Positions 1 to 5,628 of a stretch of DNA of 7,781 nt are shown here, one piece after another. The translations under genes were made by a program, and so were the position numbers. This DNA is from Candidatus Hydrogenedentota bacterium. GTDB lineage: Bacteria > Hydrogenedentota > Hydrogenedentia > Hydrogenedentales > SLHB01. Position 1 is the first letter of the stretch, and each line of letters begins with the position of its first letter. A model generated the notes under the pieces. It was not told where the DNA came from. It did no database searches and was given only the letters and a program-made list of their open reading frames with translations. Where the stretch lies: NCBI GenBank assembly GCA_007118235.1, contig SKRY01000022.1, positions 1 through 7,781 on the forward strand, read 5' to 3'.

Positions 1-557
1 ATGGCGTGATGCGCATGTGCGAAGAGAGCTTGGAGCGGCTTCAGACGGATTACCTGGATTTGTATCAACATCACCGGGTGCAGAACATCGAGTTACTGGA
101 CCGGATTGCGCAGCCAGACGGGGCGTTGCCCGCGTTTGAACGCTTGCGCGAGGAGGGCGTGGCGCGCCACATTGGCATCACCAGCCACACGCCTCATGTG
201 ATGACCGAGGCGCTGGCTCGGCATGACTTCGAGTGTGTGTTGATTACGATTAACCCGGCTCATATGGTCTATGGAACGCCCTACAACGCGGACGACTTGA
301 CCACCTTCCTTGCCACGGCCGCCGAGAAGGACGTTGGCGTCATCGCCATGAAGGTCGTGAACAACGGCGACATCCTTGAACGCGGCTTGACCGCGGAAGA
401 AGCCATACACTATGCCCTGAGCCGCCAAGCCGTTTCGACCGCATGCCTGGGCATCACGGAAGCGAACCAGCTCGACGAGAATGTTGCGGCCGCGCATACA
501 TTTCAACAGTTGTCCGAAGAGGAACTGGAGGAACTCGAACAACGCGTTCAAGGTTAG
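1..557 (+). CDS. Aldo/keto reductase, C-terminal part (5' end outside window)
   Basis: NAD(P)H-dependent oxidoreductase of the aldo/keto reductase superfamily, presumably cytoplasmic; substrate unknown. The reading frame is open from base 3 to the TAG at 555-557, so the gene starts upstream and about 184 residues remain, enough for the second half of the TIM barrel. The fragment opens with the family signature around the catalytic histidine (LQTDYLDLYQHH, catalytic His probably encoded at 72-74). It continues with a conserved strand-loop pattern (GVARHIGITSHTP, then INPAHMVYG, then GVIAMKVVNNGDIL) and an acidic C-terminal helix. The IAMKV segment and the short C-terminus resemble the MocA-like/COG1453 branch more than the complete reductase at 4562. 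Asp, Tyr and Lys of the catalytic tetrad would lie in the missing N-terminal part. The GTG and ATG codons near base 6 are internal. The family call is firm; the subfamily is inference. Confidence 0.88.
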   Translation, partial: GVMRMCEESLERLQTDYLDLYQHHRVQNIELLDRIAQPDGALPAFERLREEGVARHIGITSHTPHVMTEALARHDFECVLITINPAHMVYGTPYNADDLTTFLATAAEKDVGVIAMKVVNNGDILERGLTAEEAIHYALSRQAVSTACLGITEANQLDENVAAAHTFQQLSEEELEELEQRVQG

Positions 558-584
558 GACGCGGCATTCAACCGATAGATAACA

Positions 585-620
585 GCGGCGCGGGAGTGTT
601 TCGAGGTTCTCCCGCGCCGC
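585..620. terminator. GC-rich hairpin between convergent genes, possible bidirectional terminator
   Basis: A perfect 12-bp inverted repeat (585-596 pairing with 609-620) with a 12-base loop lies between the stop of the aldo/keto reductase at 557 and the stop of the convergent DUF1080 gene at 652. The position suits termination from both sides. Neither strand has a real U-tract after the stem, so a classical intrinsic terminator is not proven. Confidence 0.5.
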
Positions 621-651
621 CGCGTGCGTTTAAGTGTTCGTTGCCGCTGGA

Positions 652-1338
652 CTACTCTTCGATCGGCGTCAATTCCACCTTGCGAAATTCGATGGGACCG
701 CCTTCCGATTGTAGACCGATGGGACCGGCAAGGACATCAAGGTTCGTGGCTTCGTTCACGAGTTCCCCGTTGAGTACAAGGGTGAGGTCCTGCCCGTCTA
801 AGGTGATCTCGTAGGTGTTCCATTCACCCGGAGGATTCTCGGCGTCCGTTATCTTCCGCATGCCCACAAAATCGCCGAGTGCGTGATGATCTTCGACCAC
901 GGCGAAGCGTTCCTCGGGGCCTCCGACCGCGGCCCCGTAAAACGCCCAGATATCCCCCACGCTTCCGTGCGCCAATTGAGCTTCCACACACCGGGTTAGA
1001 AAAGAGATGGGTTCATCCGCGATCCGGAGGAGTACGCCGCTGTTCGTGGGCTCGACATCTTCCGGCCAACGCCATTCGATCACGAGCTCGAAGCTCTCGT
1101 ACTCATCTTCCGTGTACAAGTAGCCAAAAGGTTCGCCGGTGGTGCGAATCGCGCCGTCTTCCACCATCCACACTTCTTCGTGCTCGGCGTCGCCCACGTT
1201 AAAACTATCCCAGCCGTCCAAGGATTCGCCGTCAAACAACTGGATGGGTTCCGGTTCCTCTTCCGCGGCCGCCGTACCCAATGCTAGCCCCAGGGCAAAT
1301 ACCGTTGCCATGGCCAATACATAAACGCGCCATTTCAT
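652..1338 (-). CDS. Secreted DUF1080 / 3-keto-disaccharide hydrolase-type protein
   Basis: Exported protein of 228 residues with one DUF1080 domain (Pfam 3keto-disac_hyd, a concanavalin-like beta-sandwich). Some family members hydrolyse 3-keto-glycosides; activity here is inferred. Residues 1-25 form a signal peptide: MKWR, a hydrophobic core, then a GTAAA cleavage region before an acidic mature start. Family landmarks are LFDGESLDGW (34-43), NSGVLLR (99-105), the EAQLAHGSVGDIW block (119-131), GEWNTYEI (171-178) and the closing GPIGLQSEGGPIEFRKVEL strand pair (from 205). Length is typical of a single-domain member. I chose the ATG at 1336-1338. A TTG three codons upstream (1345-1347) is also in frame and leaves the signal peptide intact. 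An AAGGA-type site precedes the ATG by about ten bases, while a GGAG sits about seven bases before the TTG, so the start is uncertain by three codons. A good promoter lies at 1410-1438 on the same strand. Confidence 0.9.
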   Translation of the reverse strand: MKWRVYVLAMATVFALGLALGTAAAEEEPEPIQLFDGESLDGWDSFNVGDAEHEEVWMVEDGAIRTTGEPFGYLYTEDEYESFELVIEWRWPEDVEPTNSGVLLRIADEPISFLTRCVEAQLAHGSVGDIWAFYGAAVGGPEERFAVVEDHHALGDFVGMRKITDAENPPGEWNTYEITLDGQDLTLVLNGELVNEATNLDVLAGPIGLQSEGGPIEFRKVELTPIEE

Positions 1339-1382
1339 ATTCGTCAATTCCTTTCTCCGTTAACTCCGCGTGCGTCGCTTTT

Positions 1383-1399
1383 CTGAGCGGCATGCTCAG
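1383..1399 (-). other. Small hairpin in the DUF1080 mRNA leader
   Basis: CTGAGC (1383-1388) and GCTCAG (1394-1399) form a perfect 6-bp stem with a 5-base loop. It lies between the predicted transcription start (about 1403) and the ATG at 1338, so it would sit at the extreme 5' end of the mRNA, where such stems often stabilise transcripts. No known riboswitch is recognised. Confidence 0.35.
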
Positions 1400-1409
1400 C
1401 AGCGTCTTG

Positions 1410-1438
1410 ATCCTATTCCTCACCGGTTCCATTGTCAA
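1410..1438 (-). promoter_or_regulatory. Sigma70-type promoter for the DUF1080 gene
   Basis: On the minus strand a perfect -35 TTGACA (1433-1438) is followed after exactly 17 bases by TAGGAT (1410-1415), which matches 4 of 6 consensus -10 positions, including the key TA and final T. Transcription would begin near 1403 and give a leader of about 65 bases. This suggests the DUF1080 gene is transcribed separately from the PASTA gene upstream of it. Confidence 0.65.
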
Positions 1439-1470
1439 CGCTTGTTCCCCGCCAAGGAACGAGAAAGCGT
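1438..1470. repeat. Imperfect inverted repeat upstream of the DUF1080 promoter
   Basis: ACGCTT (1438-1443) pairs with AAGCGT (1465-1470), and GTTCC (1444-1448) pairs with GGAAC (1456-1460), with a 4-base one-sided bulge and a 7-base loop. It abuts the -35 box. It could be an operator or part of the 3' end of the upstream PASTA transcript; nothing distinguishes the two. Confidence 0.3.
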
Positions 1471-1496
1471 GAACGAGCATCCCCTAGGGAGTGGGC

Positions 1497-1530
1497 GCGC
1501 ACGCCGCGCTGTCACGAAACCGGCGTGCGC
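1497..1530 (-). terminator. Hairpin downstream of the PASTA lipoprotein gene
   Basis: GCGCACGCCG (1497-1506) pairs perfectly with CGGCGTGCGC (1521-1530) around a 14-base loop. It begins about 44 bases past the stop codon of the minus-strand PASTA gene, where a transcription terminator would be expected. No U-tract follows on the minus strand, so termination would need another factor or another mechanism. Confidence 0.4.
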
Positions 1531-1573
1531 CCCCAATGGGCCGATTTCTTCAAACAATGGGAACTGGGATGCG

Positions 1574-2335
1574 TTATCCCTCTTCCTCTTGATCGTCCTC
1601 GTCTTCCGTGTTGTCTTCTTCAGGGTCCGCGGAGATCACAAGATCCACGCTGGCGCCTTCCTCCACGGTTTCACCCGCCTCGGGCGCCTGGCTGATCACA
1701 ATCCCTTCATCGACCTCATCGCTATGTTCCTCGTCCACGGCGTCCACGGTCAGACCTGCTTCGTCCAAGGCCTCCTCGGCTTCGGCTTGCTCCATGCCGG
1801 TAACATCGGGAACCGTTACTTCCTCTGCTTCGGGGCCGAGCGACCCAACCAAGTCCACGCTGGCGCCTTCCTCCACGGTTTCACCCGCCTCGGGCGCCTG
1901 GCTGATCACAATCCCTTCATCGACCTCATCGCTATGTTCCTCGTCCACGGCGCCCACGGTCAGACCTGCTTCGTCCAAGGCCTCCTCGGCTTCGGCTTGC
2001 TCCATGCCGGTAACATCGGGAACGGTCACTTCCTCGACTTCGGGGCCGAGCGACACAACCAAATCGACGCCGGCGCCTTCTTCCAGGAGTTCATCCGCCT
2101 CGGGATCTTGGCTGATTATCATGCCCTCGGCGACTTCATCGTCGTACTCCTCGCTTACATCACCCAGGGTGAACCCAGCGTCTTCCAAGGTCTCCTCTGC
2201 TTCGGCCTGCTCCATTCCAGTAACACCGGGAACCGTCACCTCGGGCGGCGGGATTTCACACCCCGCGCCGAACAAGCACAGCACTAGACCGGCCGCGAAC
2301 AATGGCGCATTTCGTGTCAGCGTCTTCTTCCACAT
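1574..2335 (-). CDS. Lipoprotein with three PASTA domains and acidic tail
   Basis: Predicted cell-envelope lipoprotein of 253 residues with no enzymatic domain. After MWKKTLTRN comes a hydrophobic segment ending in LFGAGC, with Cys26 the likely lipidated residue; the lipobox is loose (Gly rather than Leu at -3). Three PASTA repeats follow at about 32-97, 102-167 and 172-237, with an exact 70-residue period. Each has the family pattern: VTVPxVTGMEQAEAEExL, an xxAGxTxxxV strand, GxxISQxPEA, and EEGAxVDLVxS. The tail (about 237-253) is almost entirely Asp and Glu. PASTA domains usually sit on Ser/Thr kinases or penicillin-binding proteins and bind muropeptides; here they stand alone, so an envelope-binding or scaffold role is inference. 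The start at 2333-2335 is supported by a strong AAGGAGGT (2341-2348) five bases upstream. The in-frame extension to 2482 is rejected because it would precede the signal peptide and overlap the promoter. Repeats 2 and 3 are almost identical in DNA. Confidence 0.87.
   Translation of the reverse strand: MWKKTLTRNAPLFAAGLVLCLFGAGCEIPPPEVTVPGVTGMEQAEAEETLEDAGFTLGDVSEEYDDEVAEGMIISQDPEADELLEEGAGVDLVVSLGPEVEEVTVPDVTGMEQAEAEEALDEAGLTVGAVDEEHSDEVDEGIVISQAPEAGETVEEGASVDLVGSLGPEAEEVTVPDVTGMEQAEAEEALDEAGLTVDAVDEEHSDEVDEGIVISQAPEAGETVEEGASVDLVISADPEEDNTEDEDDQEEEG
1644..2023. repeat. Nearly identical 210-bp-period tandem repeat encoding PASTA 2 and 3
   Basis: Bases 1644-1813 and 1854-2023 match over 170 positions with one difference by eye (T at 1743, C at 1953, giving Asp in one repeat and Gly in the other). 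The offset is exactly 210 bp, or 70 codons. The repeat encoding PASTA 1 (further right on the + strand) is clearly more diverged. This indicates a recent in-frame duplication or ongoing gene conversion. Confidence 0.9.
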
Positions 2336-2352
2336 GATGGACCTCCTTCTGC

Positions 2353-2419
2353 GCGAGCCGCGCTCGCATGTTGTCGTAGCGTACCCCGAAAACACCATCA
2401 AGCCGTTCATGAAAACGGC
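2353..2419 (-). other. Two hairpins in the PASTA lipoprotein mRNA leader
   Basis: Between the predicted transcription start (about 2428) and the ribosome binding site lie two perfect 6-bp stems. GCCGTT/AACGGC (2402-2407 with 2414-2419, 6-base loop) comes first. GCGAGC/GCTCGC (2353-2358 with 2362-2367, 3-base loop) ends only four bases before the Shine-Dalgarno sequence. The second could influence ribosome access. No known leader family is recognised. Confidence 0.4.
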
Positions 2420-2434
2420 ATTCATAGACAAATT

Positions 2435-2464
2435 CTTATAGCACAGAGAAAACGAACCCGTCAA
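2435..2464 (-). promoter_or_regulatory. Sigma70-type promoter for the PASTA lipoprotein gene
   Basis: On the minus strand TTGACG (2459-2464, 5 of 6 to consensus) is separated by 18 bases from TATAAG (2435-2440, 5 of 6). Predicted start is near 2428, giving a leader of about 93 bases before the ATG at 2335. It lies inside the in-frame upstream extension of the gene, which supports the shorter start. Confidence 0.6.
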
Positions 2465-2508
2465 AAGGCGCAGTTCTTCCATTCAGCATATGCGGTGGAG
2501 TATTGTTG

Positions 2509-2538
2509 TTGGATTGCGTGTGCTGTATCAGTTATAAA
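2509..2538 (+). promoter_or_regulatory. Candidate promoter for the sialidase-family gene
   Basis: TATAAA (2533-2538, 5 of 6 to the -10 consensus) is preceded after 18 bases by TTGGAT (2509-2514, only 3 of 6, but with the TTG). A start near 2545 would leave a leader of about 88 bases. The weak -35 suggests an activator or modest expression. The opposing PASTA promoter lies about 45 bases away, so the two genes share one control region. Confidence 0.4.
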
Positions 2539-2618
2539 CGAAATGCCCTTGGTTACGTGGTGACAGGGCCGCGGGAATAGGGTTTTCCGCTGGCAATCAA
2601 GAGAGAAGTAATGGACTT

Positions 2619-2625
2619 GGGAGGT
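2619..2625 (+). promoter_or_regulatory. Ribosome binding site of the sialidase-family gene
   Basis: GGGAGGT lies seven bases before the ATG at 2633 and fixes that start. The nearer upstream ATG at 2611 is in another frame, and the ATG at 2637 is also out of frame. Confidence 0.7.
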
Positions 2626-2632
2626 CGAAAAG

Positions 2633-3829
2633 ATGGATGGGATACCGAAGTCAAGGTGTTCAATCGCTTATGCCGTGTTGCTGAGCGTGGCGTTGATTCT
2701 TACCGCAAAGGCGGTGGCGGACCATGGGGATGCGCCGAACCCTCTCCGGACGATCACCATACCCACCGTGGACATTTCCGGTGAAACGGAACGCCACGTC
2801 ATCGTGGCCGAAGGCACGGCGGATACCTACCAAGGCCACGTGGACACGCTGTTGATGCCGGACGGGGAGACCCTGTTCGCCGCCTGGTCGATTGGACACG
2901 CCGTACACATCGGACCGCTTGCCCGCAGCGATGACGGCGGTGAAAGCTGGAACCGCATCGATGCGCCAAGCAACTGGTTCGACATCAGCAACACACCCAC
3001 CATTCACCGGCTCGAAGATCCCGAGGGAACCGAACGCCTTTTCGTTTTCGGCGGCGGACTGCGTCAAGTGGATCCCGATGGGGGGCCGCCCTACCCCATG
3101 TACCAAGCGGTGTCAGAGGACGGCGGCGAGACCTGGTCATCCATGGAGCGCAATGGCCTGGAAGGAGAAGTGCCGCCCAAGAGCATTAAGAGCTTCGAGG
3201 GCGGGGAACGCCTGATCATGTGGTCGGACATGAACGCCGTTGGCGATGAGCCCGCCCATGTCTGGCAGAGCGTCTCAACGGACGGCGGCCAAACATGGGG
3301 CGAAGAGGAGAAGATCTTCGAGACGCCCGCGCGCTGGGCTCAGCCGTCGGTTATACACTCGCCCGACGGGGAGCAATTGCTGATGTTGATGAGAGAAAAC
3401 TCCCGCCAGTACAACTCCTTGTATTCGGTCAGCGACGATGACGGAGAAACCTGGTCCGAACCCGAGGAGTTGCCCGCTGCGTTAACCGGCGACCGCCACG
3501 TCATCCGGTACGCGCCCGATGGGCGGCTCGTGGTGGCGATGCGCGATCGCGCCGGTCAGGGAATCGCGGATTGGAATAGCCCCACCTACGGACATTACGC
3601 CGCATGGGTTGGCGCGTACGAGGACATTGTCGAGGGCCGGGAAGGCGGCTACCGCGTGAAACTGCTGGAATCCCACGCCGGCGCCGATTGCGGGTACTCC
3701 GGCTTGGAAATCCTGCCTGATGGAACCTTCGTGGCGACAACCTACGTGAAGTACCGCGCGGACGATCCCAACCATTCCGTGGTCAGCACCCGCTTCCGCC
3801 TTGAGGAACTGGACAACCGGATCGAGTAG
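2633..3829 (+). CDS. Secreted sialidase-family (BNR/Asp-box) beta-propeller protein
   Basis: Exported protein of 398 residues with a six-bladed sialidase-type propeller, probably an exo-glycosidase acting on host- or algal-type glycans outside the cytoplasm. Residues 10-29 are a hydrophobic signal segment (IAYAVLLSVALILTAKAVA) with cleavage likely after AKAVA. Four Asp boxes of the S-x-D-x-G-x-[ST]-W type are visible: SDDGGESW (99-106), SEDGGETW (161-168), STDGGQTW (215-222) and SDDDGETW (267-274). The C-terminal block DCGYSGLEILPDGTFVATTY (352-371) matches the conserved last-blade pattern of planctomycete-type sialidases. Possible active-site residues include R254 and E255 (LMREN) and R387 near the end, but I cannot assign the full Arg triad, Tyr and Glu by eye. 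True sialidase activity is therefore inference; many relatives act on other sugars or are uncharacterised. The gene diverges from the PASTA lipoprotein gene and converges on the YjbQ gene. Confidence 0.88.
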   Translation: MDGIPKSRCSIAYAVLLSVALILTAKAVADHGDAPNPLRTITIPTVDISGETERHVIVAEGTADTYQGHVDTLLMPDGETLFAAWSIGHAVHIGPLARSDDGGESWNRIDAPSNWFDISNTPTIHRLEDPEGTERLFVFGGGLRQVDPDGGPPYPMYQAVSEDGGETWSSMERNGLEGEVPPKSIKSFEGGERLIMWSDMNAVGDEPAHVWQSVSTDGGQTWGEEEKIFETPARWAQPSVIHSPDGEQLLMLMRENSRQYNSLYSVSDDDGETWSEPEELPAALTGDRHVIRYAPDGRLVVAMRDRAGQGIADWNSPTYGHYAAWVGAYEDIVEGREGGYRVKLLESHAGADCGYSGLEILPDGTFVATTYVKYRADDPNHSVVSTRFRLEELDNRIE

Positions 3830-3849
3830 GATTGACTCATTCTTGCCCG

Positions 3850-3889
3850 GATTCGGGGAGAGCCAAGCCGGAGCGGCTCTCCCCGAATC
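3850..3889. terminator. Perfect 15-bp hairpin between convergent genes, probable bidirectional terminator
   Basis: GATTCGGGGAGAGCC (3850-3864) pairs without mismatch to GGCTCTCCCCGAATC (3875-3889) around a 10-base loop. It occupies most of the 67 bases between the stop of the sialidase-family gene and the stop of the YjbQ gene, the classic place for a shared terminator. There is no U-tract on either side, so it may act as a U-less terminator or as a 3'-end protecting stem. Confidence 0.65.
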
Positions 3890-3896
3890 ACTAGGG

Positions 3897-4310
3897 TTAC
3901 TCGCCCATGACTTTGATCATGGCCCGTTTGCGGCGCTGACCGTCGAACTCGGCGTAGTAGACTTGTTGCCACGGGCCAAGGTCCAGCTTGCCATCCGTAA
4001 TCGGGAGGATAACCTGATGATGCACTAGTAGATTCTTGAGGTGAGCGTCTCCGTTGGTTTCGCCGGTCCGGTGATGGCGATAGTCGGGGTCAAAGGGGGC
4101 CAACTGCTCCAGCCACTCGTCGATGTCTTGGATGAGCCCGGACTCCGCGTCATTGACATACACGCCGGCGGTGATGTGCATGGCGGTGACCAACACCATG
4201 CCCTCCTTGGCCCCGCTCTTGCGCACAACTTCCTCAACGGTGTTGGTGATGTTGATGTACTCGCGCTTCTCCTTGGTGTTGAACGTCAGATACTCCGTGG
4301 CGAATTTCAT
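3897..4310 (-). CDS. yjbQ: YjbQ/UPF0047 family protein (secondary thiamine-phosphate synthase enzyme family)
   Basis: Small cytoplasmic protein of 137 residues, full length for the family. Members show weak thiamine-phosphate synthase activity in some organisms; the true physiological role is unsettled. Family signatures in order: HITAGVYVND (45-54), E56 and the following GLIQDIDEWLEQLAP helix, YRHHRTGETNGDAHLK (77-92) with the conserved histidines and Asn, then ILPITDGKLDLGPWQQVYYAEFDG (from 101) with W114 and E121, and a short basic-then-acidic end. The His and Glu residues line the proposed active site. The start at 4308-4310 has AAGGAG (4317-4322) six bases upstream. The neighbours do not point to thiamine biosynthesis. 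The gene is divergent from the aldo/keto reductase at 4562 and convergent with the sialidase-family gene. I saw no clear promoter upstream. Confidence 0.93.
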   Translation of the reverse strand: MKFATEYLTFNTKEKREYINITNTVEEVVRKSGAKEGMVLVTAMHITAGVYVNDAESGLIQDIDEWLEQLAPFDPDYRHHRTGETNGDAHLKNLLVHHQVILPITDGKLDLGPWQQVYYAEFDGQRRKRAMIKVMGE

Positions 4311-4561
4311 GGCGGTCTCCTTTTCTGTTGTACTGGATAGCTACCCTGTGTGGGCATGGGGGATTCACCCCGTGCTCTTTCAATGTGAAATGACAAGGAT
4401 ATCCCGTGGTTGTACCAAAATCGTGAGGGGTTATGGTAATTACGCGTGGGACTGGAACCATCCCCATGGGTTTTGCCACACTATGGAACCTGTTCCCGCT
4501 CCATTCCCCGTAACGGGCGCGGCGGGATAAACCGGGGGTACGAAAAGGATGGGGTTCCACG
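4311..4561. other. Divergent intergenic region between yjbQ and aldo/keto reductase genes
   Basis: The 251 bases hold no convincing gene. Visible structure: a hairpin at 4355-4374 (CATGGGG paired with CCCCGTG, one G-T pair, loop GATTCA), and a weak + strand promoter-like pair, TTGTAC (4410-4415) with TATGGT (4432-4437) at 16 bases. Both are marginal. The last 20 bases carry the AAAAGGA ribosome binding site of the + strand gene. Confidence 0.35.
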
Positions 4562-5560
4562 ATGGAATATCGCAAACTCGGTAAGAGCGAACTCAAGGTG
4601 TCTGTGCTATCCTTCGGAGCATGGCAGATTGGCGATCCCAACTACTGGGGGCCGGGCGGTGGTGCGGAGGCGGACGCCGTTATCAAGGCCGCCATGGACG
4701 CGGGCATCAACTTCTTCGACACAGCGGAGTCCTATGGCGGCGGGGAGTCCGAGCGGCAGTTGGGCAAGGCCCTGGGAAACCGTCGCAAGGATGTTTGCGT
4801 GGCGTCGAAAGTCTCGCCCGAGAACTGCGCGCCCGGTAAGCTGCGCCAATCCTGTGAGGCGTCGCTTCAGCGCTTGGGCACGGACTACCTTGATCTGTAT
4901 CAGGTCCACTGGCCCTTCGACGGCGCTGGCGCGGAGGATGTGTATCAAGAATTCGCGCGGCTTCAAGACGAAGGGAAAATCCGGTATATTGGGGTGTCGA
5001 ACTTCGGGCCAATCGACCTCCTGCGGTCCGCCCTTCAGCATGCGCCGGTGATCTCCAATCAAATCGGCTACAATCTGCTTTTTCGCGCCATCGAATACGA
5101 GATTCTGCCGATGTGTCAAAGACATGGGCTGGGCATCTTAGCGTACATGCCCCTCATGCAAGGCTTGTTGGCGGGCCGGTGGAGCCGCGTCGAGGATGTC
5201 CCTGTCGTCCGGCGGCGCACACGGCACTTCGCTTCAAGCCGCGAACAGACCCGCCATCAAGAGGATGGCTGTGAGCAACTGCTCTTCAAGACGCTGGACG
5301 GGATAGCCCGTGTTGCGGAACATGAAGGAACAACCATGGCGACGCTGAGCTTGGCGTGGGTCATGGCGCGCCCTGGGGTCTCGTCCGTCATGGTGGGATG
5401 CCGCCGTCCGGAGCAAATCGAGCGCAACCTGGCGGCGGTAGGGGGCAAGCTGCGGCCAGAAGTCGTCAAGCAGCTTGACAAGCTTACCCATCCCGTTAAG
5501 GAGCACTTGGGCGCGAACGCGGACCTGTGGCAAGGCGGCGCGGAAAGCCGCATCCGGTGA
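4562..5560 (+). CDS. Aldo/keto reductase, complete
   Basis: Cytoplasmic NADPH-dependent oxidoreductase of 332 residues with the (beta/alpha)8 barrel of the aldo/keto reductase superfamily, nearest in pattern to the YajO/Tas/voltage-channel-beta-like group (COG0667). The catalytic tetrad is complete: D53 and Y58 in FFDTAESYG, K83 in VASKV, and H116 in DLYQVHWPFD. Other landmarks are the opening MEYRKLGKSELKVSVLSFG, RYIGVSNFGP (141-150), SNQIGYNLL (165-173), GILAYMPLMQGLLAGRW (191-207) and the cofactor-phosphate segment VMVGCRRPEQIERNL (276-290). The start ATG has AAAAGGA about 12 bases upstream, slightly long spacing, but homology begins right at this Met. The substrate is unknown; sugars and small aldehydes are usual in the family. 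It ends 68 bases before the phosphohydrolase on the same strand, so co-transcription is possible. It differs from the partial reductase at the left edge and is not a recent duplicate. Confidence 0.93.
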   Translation: MEYRKLGKSELKVSVLSFGAWQIGDPNYWGPGGGAEADAVIKAAMDAGINFFDTAESYGGGESERQLGKALGNRRKDVCVASKVSPENCAPGKLRQSCEASLQRLGTDYLDLYQVHWPFDGAGAEDVYQEFARLQDEGKIRYIGVSNFGPIDLLRSALQHAPVISNQIGYNLLFRAIEYEILPMCQRHGLGILAYMPLMQGLLAGRWSRVEDVPVVRRRTRHFASSREQTRHQEDGCEQLLFKTLDGIARVAEHEGTTMATLSLAWVMARPGVSSVMVGCRRPEQIERNLAAVGGKLRPEVVKQLDKLTHPVKEHLGANADLWQGGAESRIR

Positions 5561-5562
5561 TT

Positions 5563-5603
5563 GCGGTTCCCAGCCGTCCGGGGCCGTGTGGGCGAAGAAC
5601 CGC
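5563..5603 (+). other. Structured spacer between aldo/keto reductase and phosphohydrolase genes
   Basis: GCGGTTC (5563-5569) pairs with GAACCGC (5597-5603), and CCA (5570-5572) can pair with TGG (5589-5591) inside it, enclosing a GC-rich loop. The stem starts three bases after the stop of the first gene. It is followed by an A/T-rich stretch and the ribosome binding site, not by a U-tract. It could be a weak attenuator or an mRNA-processing or stabilising stem. Confidence 0.35.
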
Positions 5604-5628
5604 TTACAATTAAACGGAGGAAGTTTTT

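Noticed and set aside
1232..1480. Minus-strand open frame of 82 codons upstream of and overlapping the DUF1080 start
   Set aside because: It runs through a clear promoter and ends inside the DUF1080 signal-peptide codons, with a Gly/Arg-rich low-quality C-terminus. A shorter version starting near 1430 could be read, but its start would lie upstream of the predicted transcription start.
1608..2441. Long plus-strand open frames (277 and 305 codons) opposite the PASTA gene
   Set aside because: They are low-complexity antisense readings of the PASTA repeats (Ser/Ala/Pro-rich, or repetitive His/Gly/Phe) with the same 70-codon period. The minus strand has a recognisable signal sequence, PASTA motifs, a strong ribosome binding site and a promoter.
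2336..2482. N-terminal extension of the PASTA lipoprotein gene to 2482
   Set aside because: It would place 49 non-conserved residues before the signal peptide, has no good ribosome binding site, and overlaps the best promoter.
5605..5610. TACAAT as a -10 box for a separate phosphohydrolase promoter
   Set aside because: No -35 lies at a suitable distance, and the transcript would begin inside the ribosome binding site.
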